A stretch of 52,045 nt of DNA from a virus: IMG/VR virus record IMGVR_UViG_3300047376_000089, positions 1 to 52,045 of that record; one strand, written 5' to 3'. The stretch's first letter is position 1; each line of letters begins with the position of its first letter. Positions 1-6,237 of the stretch are shown piece by piece. The translations under genes and the position numbers were made by a program. Under the pieces are notes generated by a model. That model did no database searches and was not told where the DNA came from. It saw only the letters and a program-made list of their open reading frames with translations.

Positions 1-276
1 TGTAGGTGTTGGTAATAACCATCCTAATAATAACAGGATCATTACCCAAGGTGGTATGTTTTGAATGTTTAGTTTTCCAACCATACCTGTTTCTATTTCT
101 TTTGTAATTATATCTCTTCCTACAGATGTAGTCTCTTCAATACTTACAGCAGACTGTCTATTCTCTGCACCTATCTGTGCATTAGAATTTACTGTAGGAC
201 CGCCTGATCCTCCTAGCGGAAGGAGAGTACTCAAACCACAAGAAGATAAAAATAGCACGAGTAATAACCATCTCAT
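1..276 (-). CDS. Spanin-like lysis lipoprotein, cut by window edge
   Basis: The 92 codons visible begin with a short hydrophobic signal and a lipobox (LSSC, Cys13), as in an outer-membrane lipoprotein. A polar middle part follows, with a GPTVNSNAQ stretch, and then a hydrophobic segment (PPWVMILLLLGWLLP) just before the window edge. A lipoprotein N-terminus plus a C-terminal membrane segment is the layout of a unimolecular spanin, which fuses inner and outer membranes in the last step of lysis of Gram-negative hosts. Lipoproteins with the NIPPWV..LLLGWLLP ending are known from other phage lysis cassettes. The ATG shares one base with the endolysin stop (TAATG). The C-terminus lies outside the window. 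Confidence 0.7.
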   Translation of the reverse strand, partial: MRWLLLVLFLSSCGLSTLLPLGGSGGPTVNSNAQIGAENRQSAVSIEETTSVGRDIITKEIETGMVGKLNIQNIPPWVMILLLLGWLLPTPT

Positions 277-743
277 TACATCAACTCAAAATGGGGTGCG
301 TCAATAAAAGGTCTACGACCTTGTGACCTACGCAAATCTACATATGCCATCATAGCGTCCTCTGACGATCCTTCGTATGTACGAATGTCACCTTCACTCC
401 ATGCTGCTCCCCACTTAATGCTGCATCCTACTTCTTTAGCTGCCTCTTTAAATGCGTCACATATATCGTCATATACATTTAGTTCCCATGATACATCTGG
501 TCCTACATAAGCTACCACATCTACCGCATGGCTAAAGCCGTCGTCCTGTAACAAATGTTTACTAGCCATTGTCTGTGATCTTCCTGCAGCTACGTTAGCC
601 TTTTGTTCGTCTAAGGTTCTTACACCCTGCGTAACTCCAAAGTCTACTCCTGTTAATTGAATAGCTCTTTCAACTACTGCTGTCATGTGTGGATGTACTC
701 CCTCAAGTCTATCCATTGATCTTTGACTTAATCTAAAACTCAT
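276..743 (-). CDS. Endolysin, M15 family L,D-peptidase
   Basis: A 155-residue protein of the peptidase M15 type, which cuts the peptide stems of peptidoglycan. Zinc ligands expected of the family are visible: His72 and Asp75 in SHAVD, and His151 in the C-terminal DAPHFEL. The SxH..GHAVD motif of relatives has a short insertion here (LLQDDGFS, residues 64-71). An ATG-less upstream extension is open to about 947 but only shadows the neighbouring gene. The start at 743 has a good ribosome site (AAAGGA) and overlaps the stop of the putative holin gene as ATGA. It has no signal peptide, which fits release through a holin. The order holin, endolysin, spanin makes this the main lysis enzyme. Confidence 0.88.
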   Translation of the reverse strand: MSFRLSQRSMDRLEGVHPHMTAVVERAIQLTGVDFGVTQGVRTLDEQKANVAAGRSQTMASKHLLQDDGFSHAVDVVAYVGPDVSWELNVYDDICDAFKEAAKEVGCSIKWGAAWSEGDIRTYEGSSEDAMMAYVDLRRSQGRRPFIDAPHFELM

Positions 744-1069
744 CTCATGTCCTTTTTCATTGCTACCTTGTTGCCCATTGGCTTTCCTGCCATGTAAGCT
801 GTAGCTCCCATATAAGCTGCTACCACACCTGTCTGTGCAATATAAAATAACCCAAGCAAATCTGCTAGGGCTTGAACTCTTGTATCTGTCATTAGTGGAG
901 TAAACAAGATAACCGTAAATACAATCATCATTCCCATTGCTACCCACGCCATAAACTTTTGTGACTCAGCTTTTTCTTCACGTAGCTCAACCTCAAGCAT
1001 ACGTTCCTTCATTGCTATTTCTTCTGCTGTGATTTTACCGTCACCGTCTATATCAAAATCTATCACCAA
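740..1069 (-). CDS. Putative holin with N-terminal EF-hand loop
   Basis: A 109-residue membrane protein immediately upstream of the endolysin. Residues 6-17 form a textbook calcium-binding EF-hand loop (DIDGDGKITAEE: Asp at 1, 3 and 5, Gly at 6, Ile at 8, Glu at 12). A charged helix follows (about 17-38), then two predicted membrane spans (about 40-58 and 70-93) and a basic tail ending KVAMKKDMR. Two spans, small size and position point to a holin; the EF-hand is unusual for one. The start appears to be TTG (1069) or GTG (1066), both suitably placed after AGGAG. Holin function is inferred from position and topology only. Confidence 0.65.
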   Translation of the reverse strand: MVIDFDIDGDGKITAEEIAMKERMLEVELREEKAESQKFMAWVAMGMMIVFTVILFTPLMTDTRVQALADLLGLFYIAQTGVVAAYMGATAYMAGKPMGNKVAMKKDMR

Positions 1070-1327
1070 CTATGATCTCCTGTAACGTCTGGAAGTTTTA
1101 GCCGCAGCTTTAGGTTGTTTAGAAAACTGCTTACCTGCTGCCGTATCTTTTCTTTTCTTGGCAGTGCTTGCTGCGTACTGGGAACTAGACATTCCTTTGA
1201 TTGCTGCTTCTGGCAGGTATCGTTCACCAGTAGCTTTTGATCCTTGCGTAGAAGGTTTACCACTTTTAGTTCTCCACTTTTGTTTTGTCCACTTGTCGAG
1301 GCTTTGTTGTGATTTTGCTTTAGCCAT
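1070..1327 (-). CDS. Small basic protein, DUF5872-like
   Basis: An 85-residue, very basic protein. Its core (LDKWTKQKWRTKSGKP, then GERYLPEAAIK and SSSQYAASTAKKR) matches my memory of the DUF5872 family, seen in many phages and some bacteria, function unknown. The C-terminus is Lys/Arg-rich (KTSRRYRRS), so nucleic-acid contact is possible. The ATG at 1327 overlaps the stop of the upstream gene by eight bases (ATGGCTAA), which suggests coupled translation, because no clear ribosome site is visible. An upstream in-frame start at 1342 is possible but would overlap the neighbour further. It sits within the lysis cluster but nothing ties it to lysis. Confidence 0.72.
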   Translation of the reverse strand: MAKAKSQQSLDKWTKQKWRTKSGKPSTQGSKATGERYLPEAAIKGMSSSQYAASTAKKRKDTAAGKQFSKQPKAAAKTSRRYRRS

Positions 1328-1778
1328 TGAACAACCACGCAAAAAATATTAAAGCACCTACTCCTGAAGCCATTATTAAACCTGTAACTGTCCATGTAAT
1401 TATAGCTTCCTGTATTTCAGCTTTACGGTACTCTTGATCTTTCTTTTGCTTACGTATCCTACCTTCGGTAGCTACAAGCTCATCCCAAACAGATGGGCCA
1501 TAAGTAAAACTAATCCAGTCTTTTAGTTCTTGTCTCATAGCCTGTGCTTTCTTTTTAGCTGTAAATATCTCTAGAGCTTCAGCTTCAACAGAACCTCCCA
1601 TAGCTTTCCACCAAGGGGGATTCTTATTTTTCTGTTCTAAGTAAGCTAGATCACTCATGCTACTAGCCCACTGATTTAGCTGACCGCCCATTTCTTGAAG
1701 GTCTTTTCCAAATTGGAATCCCTTTTTGAGAGCATTGAACGCAACCGTAGCCCCACCAATAATTGTAACTGGGTCCAT
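1320..1778 (-). CDS. Conserved phage membrane-anchored protein, unknown role
   Basis: A 152-residue protein with a hydrophobic N-terminus (MDPVTIIGGATVAFNALKKG) and a charged central region rich in Lys, Glu and Trp (NPPWWKAMGG, then ISFTYGPSVWDELV). One strong membrane span lies at the C-terminus (about 130-150, TWTVTGLIMASGVGALIFFAW). Proteins with this arrangement occur in many marine phages near lysis or tail genes, but I know of no assigned function. The C-terminal anchor and coiled centre suggest a peripheral membrane protein, possibly a lysis accessory or second holin. It overlaps the next gene by eight bases. Confidence 0.75.
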   Translation of the reverse strand: MDPVTIIGGATVAFNALKKGFQFGKDLQEMGGQLNQWASSMSDLAYLEQKNKNPPWWKAMGGSVEAEALEIFTAKKKAQAMRQELKDWISFTYGPSVWDELVATEGRIRKQKKDQEYRKAEIQEAIITWTVTGLIMASGVGALIFFAWLFNG

Positions 1779-1787
1779 TTTTAGCCT

Positions 1788-1967
1788 CTAGCTTTTGTAG
1801 CCGCCACCTTTGGCTTTATATTGTTTTGCAAGCATTTGGGCTTTACGTGCAGACCACTGACCTGCCTTGCCCCCTTTAGTTCCTGACTTAATGCGGTTAA
1901 ACAAATTCCTACGCATACTAGGGTTAGTATAATTTCCTGCCGCATTTACTTTAGACTTTGTAGCCAT
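1788..1967 (-). CDS. Small conserved basic phage protein (59 aa)
   Basis: A short basic protein: it opens MATKSKVNAAGNYTNP, continues RRNLFNRIKSGTKGGK, and ends QWSARKAQMLAKQYKAKGGG plus a few residues. The GQWSARKAQMLA...GGGY ending recurs in small proteins of marine phages and suggests a real, conserved family of unknown function, possibly nucleic-acid binding. The ATG lies inside the end of the DUF1127 gene (17-base overlap), so the two are probably co-translated. Confidence 0.7.
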   Translation of the reverse strand: MATKSKVNAAGNYTNPSMRRNLFNRIKSGTKGGKAGQWSARKAQMLAKQYKAKGGGYKS

Positions 1968-2115
1968 ATCGTAAAACTCTTTCTATATCGTACCGACCTA
2001 TGCCTATATCTCTTAGCTCTGAATCGGTCATGCTATATAATTGATCACGTGCAATTCTTCGTTTTGCAGATTCAATTCTAGCTTCAATAATTTTATGGAA
2101 TAATCTTTTTAACAT
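1951..2115 (-). CDS. DUF1127 family small protein
   Basis: A 54-residue protein. A basic amphipathic N-terminal half (MLKRLFHKIIEARIESAKRR) is followed by the DUF1127 signature (LYSMTDSELRDIGIGRYDIERVL; compare L..L.D.EL.DIG..R.DI in the family). DUF1127 proteins are very common in alphaproteobacteria and enterobacteria. The few studied ones act in RNA turnover or nutrient-linked regulation. The ribosome site AAAGGAG is excellent and a promoter-like site lies just upstream, so this gene may start its own transcript. A host-derived regulator captured by the phage is a reasonable inference. Confidence 0.78.
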   Translation of the reverse strand: MLKRLFHKIIEARIESAKRRIARDQLYSMTDSELRDIGIGRYDIERVLRYGYKV

Positions 2116-2157
2116 ATCTATCTCCTTTGTTAACGGTAACGTTAGCTACCAGAGATA

Positions 2158-2201
2158 GTTATATCATATATAGTTATAACATACTACAGATAAAAATGCA
2201 A
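2158..2201 (-). promoter_or_regulatory. Sigma-70-like promoter upstream of DUF1127 gene
   Basis: On the minus strand TTGCAT (2201-2196) is followed after 17 bases by TATAAC (2178-2173). A second extended -10-like copy, TGATATAACTA, lies at 2166-2156. The same TGATATAAC core is found before the DUF932 gene, the putative ssDNA-binding gene and the capsid gene. The distance to the DUF1127 start is about 40-60 bases. Confidence 0.5.
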
Positions 2202-2214
2202 CCCCGATATGCAT

Positions 2215-2577
2215 TTACCTGTTAGGATTAAAATATAGTCTTCCAGATATTGTAACATCAAATGTACCACCATCTTTAGAACATACAAGTTTATCACCTG
2301 CATGAAGATGCATACGTGCTGCATCTAAAACATTCAATGCAGTATTACCTGCAACAGATTTTGCTTCTATAAAATTATGATAAGTTGTATCATCTGCATG
2401 ATAAAACTCTATAGTAATCTTTTGACTAGAGTTACCACCATTAGTAACCATTAACATGTCAATAGTTACATCGTGATTAGCAGGGCATGTATATAAAACA
2501 TTACCACTTGCTCCACCTGAAGTGGCAGCAACTGAAACTGATTCTGTAGTGGTGGTATATTTAACGTCTGTTACCAT
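2215..2577 (-). CDS. Putative small virion protein, beta-rich
   Basis: A 120-residue protein with alternating polar and hydrophobic beta-strand character, a Thr/Ser-rich N-terminus (YTTTTESVSVAATSGGASG) and the ending SGRLYFNPNR. The pattern CPANHDVTIDMLMVTNGG...KITIEFYHADD resembles small head or tail decoration proteins of marine phages that fold as a beta-sandwich. I do not recognise a named family. It lies alone after a promoter-less 1-base gap from the upstream gene and has only a weak A-rich ribosome site. A virion role is inferred from composition. Confidence 0.65.
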   Translation of the reverse strand: MVTDVKYTTTTESVSVAATSGGASGNVLYTCPANHDVTIDMLMVTNGGNSSQKITIEFYHADDTTYHNFIEAKSVAGNTALNVLDAARMHLHAGDKLVCSKDGGTFDVTISGRLYFNPNR

Positions 2578-2868
2578 TTACTTTTTTTTCTTTTTACGTG
2601 TAAGTTTCTTAACTACTTTAGTTGTCCATGCTTCATTCTCTGGTGTAGCAGGATCGTCCTTTACGTAGTGACCTTTAGTATTACGTGCACGTACTTTAAT
2701 TGTTTCTGTAGGTACAAGTATAGTTTTTATTTCTTCTATATCAGTAACCCAATTACCGTCTACATCTTTAGAGACAACAACATTCTTGTTCATGTCCTCT
2801 ACATACTGCCCCATGTTTACGACTATGTAACCTAGAGCACTTATCTTTTGTATTTGTTCTGGTGTCAT
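2578..2868 (-). CDS. Hypothetical protein with poly-lysine tail
   Basis: A 96-residue protein of unknown function. The N-terminal half contains MTPEQIQKISALGYIVVNMGQYVED and then DVDGNWVTDIEEIKTI. The C-terminus is extremely basic (KVVKKLTRKKKKK), matching the Lys-rich tails of neighbouring genes and consistent with nucleic-acid or membrane-surface binding. It starts with ATG overlapping the upstream stop (ATGA). Confidence 0.65.
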   Translation of the reverse strand: MTPEQIQKISALGYIVVNMGQYVEDMNKNVVVSKDVDGNWVTDIEEIKTILVPTETIKVRARNTKGHYVKDDPATPENEAWTTKVVKKLTRKKKKK

Positions 2869-3131
2869 TTTTTCTTTGCCACTCCACCACGTTTCATCTT
2901 CTTAACTGCACCACCCTTTTTCATGTAGCCCATTTTATTACGAACTCCTGTTGGTAGTTTGCTTAGTCCTTTGTTTCCCTTTGGTACTGCTTTCACTGAT
3001 CCACCCTTTCTATATTGATTATAACCTGAAGCATTGGCAGCTTGTCCTTGCTTAACTGCGTCAATCCTACGTTTGTAGACTTTACCAGTTTTACCCCAAC
3101 GATAGCCACCCTCTACTTTTTCTACAGGCAT
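2865..3131 (-). CDS. Lys/Gly-rich phage protein with GGYRWGKTGKVY motif
   Basis: An 88-residue basic protein. The N-terminal part (VEGGYRWGKTGKVY..RIDAVKQGQA) is a short module that I recall from many marine phage proteins, both alone and at the end of virion proteins. The C-terminus carries YMKKGGAV, KKMKRGGVAKKK: two K/R-GG-hydrophobic motifs like those found in at least four other proteins in this window. Function unknown; the basic charge suggests contact with DNA or with an acidic virion surface. Confidence 0.68.
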   Translation of the reverse strand: MPVEKVEGGYRWGKTGKVYKRRIDAVKQGQAANASGYNQYRKGGSVKAVPKGNKGLSKLPTGVRNKMGYMKKGGAVKKMKRGGVAKKK

Positions 3132-3133
3132 TG

Positions 3134-3229
3134 TTATGCTTTACAATTACATTCAGGGCAACATTTTTTATTTATTAGTGCACATACTATTCTTTTTAAA
3201 TATCGCCATATCCATTTAACTATTTTCAT
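3134..3229 (-). CDS. Cys-rich micro-protein (31 aa)
   Basis: A very short gene filling the gap between two tightly packed genes. The product has a basic amphipathic N-terminus (MKIVKWIWRYLKRIVCALI) and a cysteine cluster at the end (KKCCPECNCKA). Its ATG overlaps the upstream stop as ATGA, GGGAG lies at ribosome-site distance, and the next gene starts two bases after its stop. This packing is the main reason to call it real. The CCxxCxC end could bind a metal or form disulphides; the N-terminus could lie on a membrane. Confidence 0.55.
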   Translation of the reverse strand: MKIVKWIWRYLKRIVCALINKKCCPECNCKA

Positions 3230-3420
3230 AATGAAACTCCCATTTTAATTTTTTTACATTCTGGTATTGCTAGGTATCCCTGTTGTTGAAAATACCTAGC
3301 CACTACCATTGCTTCTTGAACACAAGCTTCTTCTGTAGAAAATGTTGCCTCTGTCTTAGCCATAACCTCGCAAGTTAATGCGGAAGGTCCAGTACACAAA
3401 AGCATAAATGCAATCCACAT
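3226..3420 (-). CDS. Small exported Cys-containing protein
   Basis: A 64-residue protein with a hydrophobic N-terminus (MWIAFMLLCTGPSALTCEV) that could be a short signal or anchor. A conserved-looking STEEACVQEAMVVARYF segment follows, then a third cysteine (IPECKKI). The same plan, a hydrophobic start followed by TLEEC and a later Cys, is seen in the gene at 10714 on the other strand, and the two may be distant relatives. Function unknown. It begins directly after the outer-membrane-barrel gene (TAATG overlap). Confidence 0.6.
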   Translation of the reverse strand: MWIAFMLLCTGPSALTCEVMAKTEATFSTEEACVQEAMVVARYFQQQGYLAIPECKKIKMGVSL

Positions 3421-3803
3421 TAGAACTTAACTTTAGCACCTACTGTAATATCACCAAATTCCCAGTCACGGTCTGATGATACTTCAGTATATAAAGTTAC
3501 GCCACTTACTGCATACTCTGCTGCCCAGTCCATGCCTTTAAAAATTTCATCTTCGTCTAGTCCACGAATATCAATTTCAGTTTCTACTGACAGTCCTATA
3601 CCCATAGAGGTAGTAAATGATGCATATGGTGTTGCAGTCCAATCCCACTCTTCTACACCTGTGATGTAGTTAATGTCTGACTCTGCTCCTGCAGAAATAG
3701 TTTGTCCTGCAATAGTAAAGTCTTTAGCTTGAACAGTTGTAGCTGCCATTAAACTAGCCAAACCTATCCATGTTGCAACAACGGTAAGTTGTAATTTGTT
3801 CAT
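3420..3803 (-). CDS. Small outer-membrane beta-barrel-like protein
   Basis: A 127-residue protein with a clear signal peptide (cleavage likely after TTVQA, about residue 26). The mature part is made of alternating beta-strand segments with aromatic residues (WDWTATPYASFTTSMGIGLSVETEIDI, in two parts; GVTLYTEVSSDRDW; DITVGAKVKF). It ends in Phe, the usual last residue of outer-membrane barrels recognised by the BAM machinery. The predicted mature part is only about 100 residues, too short for a classic porin but enough for a small barrel. Such a protein could alter the host surface, for example to block superinfection; that role is a guess. Confidence 0.62.
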   Translation of the reverse strand: MNKLQLTVVATWIGLASLMAATTVQAKDFTIAGQTISAGAESDINYITGVEEWDWTATPYASFTTSMGIGLSVETEIDIRGLDEDEIFKGMDWAAEYAVSGVTLYTEVSSDRDWEFGDITVGAKVKF

Positions 3804-3814
3804 TTTATATTTCC

Positions 3815-3952
3815 TTATTTCTTTTTCTTTGCCATGCCGCCACGCATCATTTTCTTTTTAGCCATACCACCACCACGCATCATAGGCTTTTTAGCCATAC
3901 CGCCACGCATCATTGGTTTCTTTTTCTTCATTGCTCTTGGTTTCATTGCCAT
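3815..3952 (-). CDS. Short repeat protein with MMRGGMAKK motifs (45 aa)
   Basis: The product is almost wholly a short repeat: three copies of MMRGGMAKK-like units (residues 14-22, 24-33 and 35-43) after a basic leader (MAMKPRAMKKKKP). It contains only eight amino-acid types and is strongly basic. An AAAGGAG ribosome site sits at ideal distance from the ATG at 3952, which argues for real translation. The K/R-GG-M-A-K motif recurs in other proteins here, including putative virion proteins. The role is unknown; condensing DNA or tagging for assembly are guesses. Confidence 0.68.
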   Translation of the reverse strand: MAMKPRAMKKKKPMMRGGMAKKPMMRGGGMAKKKMMRGGMAKKKK

Positions 3953-4470
3953 TGTTGGTTTCTCCTTTGTCTTCTTTCTAATACGAGAGCTTCATACTCT
4001 TCGTGTGGATACACATCATAGTATCCTAGTTTCTCAAGTTTTAAACTTGCATCGTCTACCTGAGATAAAGACTGGATAAACATCATGGCATACTCTTCGT
4101 CTATGCTAGATGCCCAGTCATGGTCATACAAAAAATCTAAGTCAGCTTCTTCTGCTCCGTACTCTGGATGAAATCCCATTACATGTAGATCACACCACGA
4201 GTACGTATCATTAAGAAACCCGATAAATTCTGTAAACTGATATGGGGTAGGAAATTTGTAAGACGCAATTACAACTAATTCATATTGATGATCATTAAAC
4301 TTGTTAGCTTGTGCTATTGTTTCAATGCCAATGTGGTCTGTCTCTACAACTTCTACCTTATTCTTCTTCCATGCTTCACGTGCATATGGACAGGCAGGTA
4401 GTCCGTTTAATGCAGGGTTAGCTACTTCAAGTACTTCCTGCGACCAACTACGTAGGTCTGCCTCTATCAT
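3943..4470 (-). CDS. Conserved hypothetical phage protein (175 aa)
   Basis: An acidic protein with a striking N-terminal motif NPALNGLPACPYAREAWKK, followed by predicted mixed alpha/beta sequence (ELVVIASYKFPTPYQFTEFI, WCDLHVMGFHPEYG) and an acidic C-terminal part. The LNGLPACPYAR motif is one that I associate with conserved hypothetical proteins of marine phages. I do not know a function. It overlaps both neighbours: ATGA at its start and ten bases at its end. Confidence 0.72.
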   Translation of the reverse strand: MIEADLRSWSQEVLEVANPALNGLPACPYAREAWKKNKVEVVETDHIGIETIAQANKFNDHQYELVVIASYKFPTPYQFTEFIGFLNDTYSWCDLHVMGFHPEYGAEEADLDFLYDHDWASSIDEEYAMMFIQSLSQVDDASLKLEKLGYYDVYPHEEYEALVLERRQRRNQQWQ

Positions 4471-4880
4471 TTCATAAACATGCCACCTCTACGCATATCA
4501 TAGTTACCTTTACGTGAGGCCATTCCACCTTTGTTAAAAGGTAGACTAGGTAACGTTACATTACCTTTCATTTTTTTATCTCGTGCAGACTGCTGTTGCT
4601 TACGTTCCATTTTATCTACATCTGAAGCTTGCTTTGACTCAAATTTTGTACGTTGATTATCTAACATATCTTGCATCATTTTCTTACGAGTGCCGTCTGG
4701 CATATCGTCAATTCGCCTTTGCATTGTATCCATTGCATTAGCAGTACTAGCTTCTTTAATATCAGTTGCACTTATTGTAGTCTTTTTAGCAATACTACCT
4801 TTTTTCTCTGTAATTTTATCTTCTGCTCTATCTTTAGCTCTTTGCTTTAATTTCTTTTTTGCTATACTAGATAATCCCAT
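4467..4880 (-). CDS. Charged coiled-coil protein with KGGMASRK motif
   Basis: A 137-residue, highly charged protein predicted to be mostly helical (AKKKLKQRAKDRAEDKITEKK; MDTMQRRIDDMPDGTRKKMM in two stretches). The C-terminus carries NKGGMASRKGNYDMRRGGMF, two copies of the basic-GG-M motif found in neighbouring genes and at the end of the 589-residue protein near the portal. A good ribosome site (AAAGGAA) precedes ATG 4880. Function unknown. The shared C-terminal motif suggests a common binding partner or processing event. Confidence 0.7.
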   Translation of the reverse strand: MGLSSIAKKKLKQRAKDRAEDKITEKKGSIAKKTTISATDIKEASTANAMDTMQRRIDDMPDGTRKKMMQDMLDNQRTKFESKQASDVDKMERKQQQSARDKKMKGNVTLPSLPFNKGGMASRKGNYDMRRGGMFMK

Positions 4881-4892
4881 GATATATTCCTT

Positions 4893-5186
4893 TTACCATT
4901 TAACTTTGTGTGACCAATACTTTGCACTTAGCTTACTTGTTGGTTTACCCTGTGCATTGTGTCTTGCATAATAGCTCTTCTTACGAGCTTTGTCTTTTGC
5001 TGATGTAGGATTTTTACCTGCACCACTTACTCCTTGTTGTCCAAACCTAATAAACTTATACGTGTCTCCTTCTTTAGCCATAACACAATGAGACTTAGTT
5101 GGGTGCTTCGGTGTACGTTTAGGTTTATTAACACCTGTCAGCCCTTCGGCTTTCATTTTAGTTTTGACTCTTTCAGGAACTGCCAT
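4893..5186 (-). CDS. Small conserved basic phage protein (97 aa)
   Basis: A basic protein with a distinctive pattern (KFIRFGQQGVSGAGKNP, then ARKKSYYARHNAQGK and a KLSAKYWSHKVKW ending) that I recall from other tailed phages of marine bacteria, including cyanophages. It may belong to a DUF family, but I am not certain which. Lys, Arg and aromatic residues dominate, fitting a nucleic-acid-binding role. Its ATG lies inside the end of the upstream gene (14-base overlap) after GGAAGG. Confidence 0.72.
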   Translation of the reverse strand: MAVPERVKTKMKAEGLTGVNKPKRTPKHPTKSHCVMAKEGDTYKFIRFGQQGVSGAGKNPTSAKDKARKKSYYARHNAQGKPTSKLSAKYWSHKVKW

Positions 5187-5385
5187 CTGTCCAACCTTCC
5201 ATACGCATCGCCCACTCTACATGTTCTAAAGTAAATGGTTTACCATAGTGAGCCTGTACAGCCTCACGTACATAGTATACATCACTGTGGGGAATATGTA
5301 AATCTTCAATGTTACCGTCAAGTACGTGTTTGTAAAACTCTTCAAGAACATTGTCAGTATATAGTTTTACTGATTTTTTACTCAT
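5173..5385 (-). CDS. Hypothetical protein, first gene of minus-strand left arm
   Basis: A 70-residue protein (MSKKSVKLYTDNVLEEFYKH and so on, ending MRMEGWTDGSS) of unknown function, predicted to be mainly helical. I chose ATG 5385 rather than the in-frame TTG at 5391; no strong ribosome site is visible. It is the first gene downstream of the operator-like repeats and the possible promoter at 5434-5568, so it may be expressed early on this strand. Confidence 0.6.
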   Translation of the reverse strand: MSKKSVKLYTDNVLEEFYKHVLDGNIEDLHIPHSDVYYVREAVQAHYGKPFTLEHVEWAMRMEGWTDGSS

Positions 5386-5433
5386 TGTCAAGAACTTTCG
5401 TAATATTTATACAAAAATAATTAATATACTGCT

Positions 5434-5532
5434 CACTTATAGTGTTACATATAAGTGTATCTTAGTTTAGTATAATTATATTTAAGGTATATAACATTTA
5501 AGTGTATCACTTTAAGTGAGTCTTAGTTTAGT
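5434..5532. repeat. Operator-like repeats upstream of minus-strand arm
   Basis: Three kinds of repeat overlap here. An inverted repeat has 8-base arms CACTTATA and TATAAGTG (5434-5441, 5450-5457). A second palindrome, AAGTGTATCACTT, lies at 5500-5512. A 20-base direct repeat differs at only two positions (5452-5471 and 5513-5532; ends in CTTAGTTTAGT). All share the AAGTG half-site. This looks like a binding region for a dimeric regulator controlling the minus-strand genes. Confidence 0.5.
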
Positions 5533-5540
5533 TATATATA

Positions 5541-5568
5541 GTTTTACACATTTCACTCCTCGTGTCAA
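5541..5568 (-). promoter_or_regulatory. Possible sigma-70 promoter for the minus-strand left arm
   Basis: On the minus strand a perfect TTGACA (5568-5563) is followed after 16 bases by TAAAAC (5546-5541). A second TATAAC with weak -35 lies at 5536-5531. The operator-like repeats are immediately downstream, so a bound regulator would interfere with transcription. Confidence 0.4.
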
Positions 5569-5814
5569 CCCCTAATCGTAAAAATAAGAATACTGTTCTT
5601 CATTTGCCATGTTTTACAGAACCATGTTCTATGTAAACCAGTATATACGTATTGTGGTTAACACTCCATTTTCCTGATCTGTGTGTGTATACATGTATAT
5701 ATACCACGTGACCCCCACTGGCCCTTGCCTACCCCTGCTCTCACTGCGCAATTCCGTGCATCATGCAACGTCATGGCGTGTGGTGAAATCAAATCTGCTG
5801 TCTCATCTCACCAT

Positions 5815-6060
5815 CATATCAAAGATATGTTTAGTTTCAATAGTTTACTTGTCTACGACAACTGTTATGGAATCAGTTGCCACTCTAAAGAGTGTAAGAA
5901 TAGCTGACATATCACACCAAAGGTGTGTTCAAGTGCCGATGCTTAAAATACACCACCCACCATCTACGATGGTCAGATGCATGATCCTACAAGCCGTGCA
6001 TAGCTCTGCCAATAGTCAATCCAACTGTCCAACGTTGGACACTTCACATCTAAAGATGTG
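5815..6060. repeat. Set of five short hairpins with one design
   Basis: Five hairpins share the plan CA-stem-C, a small A-rich loop, G-stem-TG. They are CATATC-AAA-GATATG (5815-5829), CACTC-TAAA-GAGTG (5881-5894), CACACC-AAA-GGTGTG (5913-5927), ACCATC-TAC-GATGGT (5959-5973) and CACATC-TAAA-GATGTG (6045-6060). Stem bases differ between copies but always in matched pairs, so pairing is kept while sequence changes. Confidence 0.6.
6026..6041. repeat. 16-base palindrome, copy 1 (intergenic)
   Basis: TGTCCAACGTTGGACA is a perfect palindrome. Near-identical copies (GTCCAATGTTGGAC core) lie at 6727-6740, 7203-7216 and 8446-8459, so this is a dispersed repeat confined to the control region and first early genes. 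Confidence 0.7.
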
Positions 6061-6237
6061 GCAGAATTGTCACAGTTATCTTGCAATCCTAGGCCAGAAG
6101 CCTCGTGAGTTTAGCACACGTACTTCAAAAATATATGAAATATTTTTTGCAGTCACCTGTGAAACGACAGGCGCAGAGGATCACAGGAAGCAGCAAATTC
6201 AACTTATACTATCTTCTATTCGTTTTTAATGATAAAG

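Noticed and set aside
5815-6060. CRISPR array
   Set aside because: The repeated hairpins are short, differ in sequence and have irregular spacing, unlike CRISPR repeats and spacers.
5681-6229. 182-codon open frame on the plus strand in the control region
   Set aside because: Composition is unlike a protein (many Cys, His, Ser and Thr without pattern), no ribosome site, and the frame is crossed by the hairpin set. Chance openness in a gene-poor stretch is more likely.
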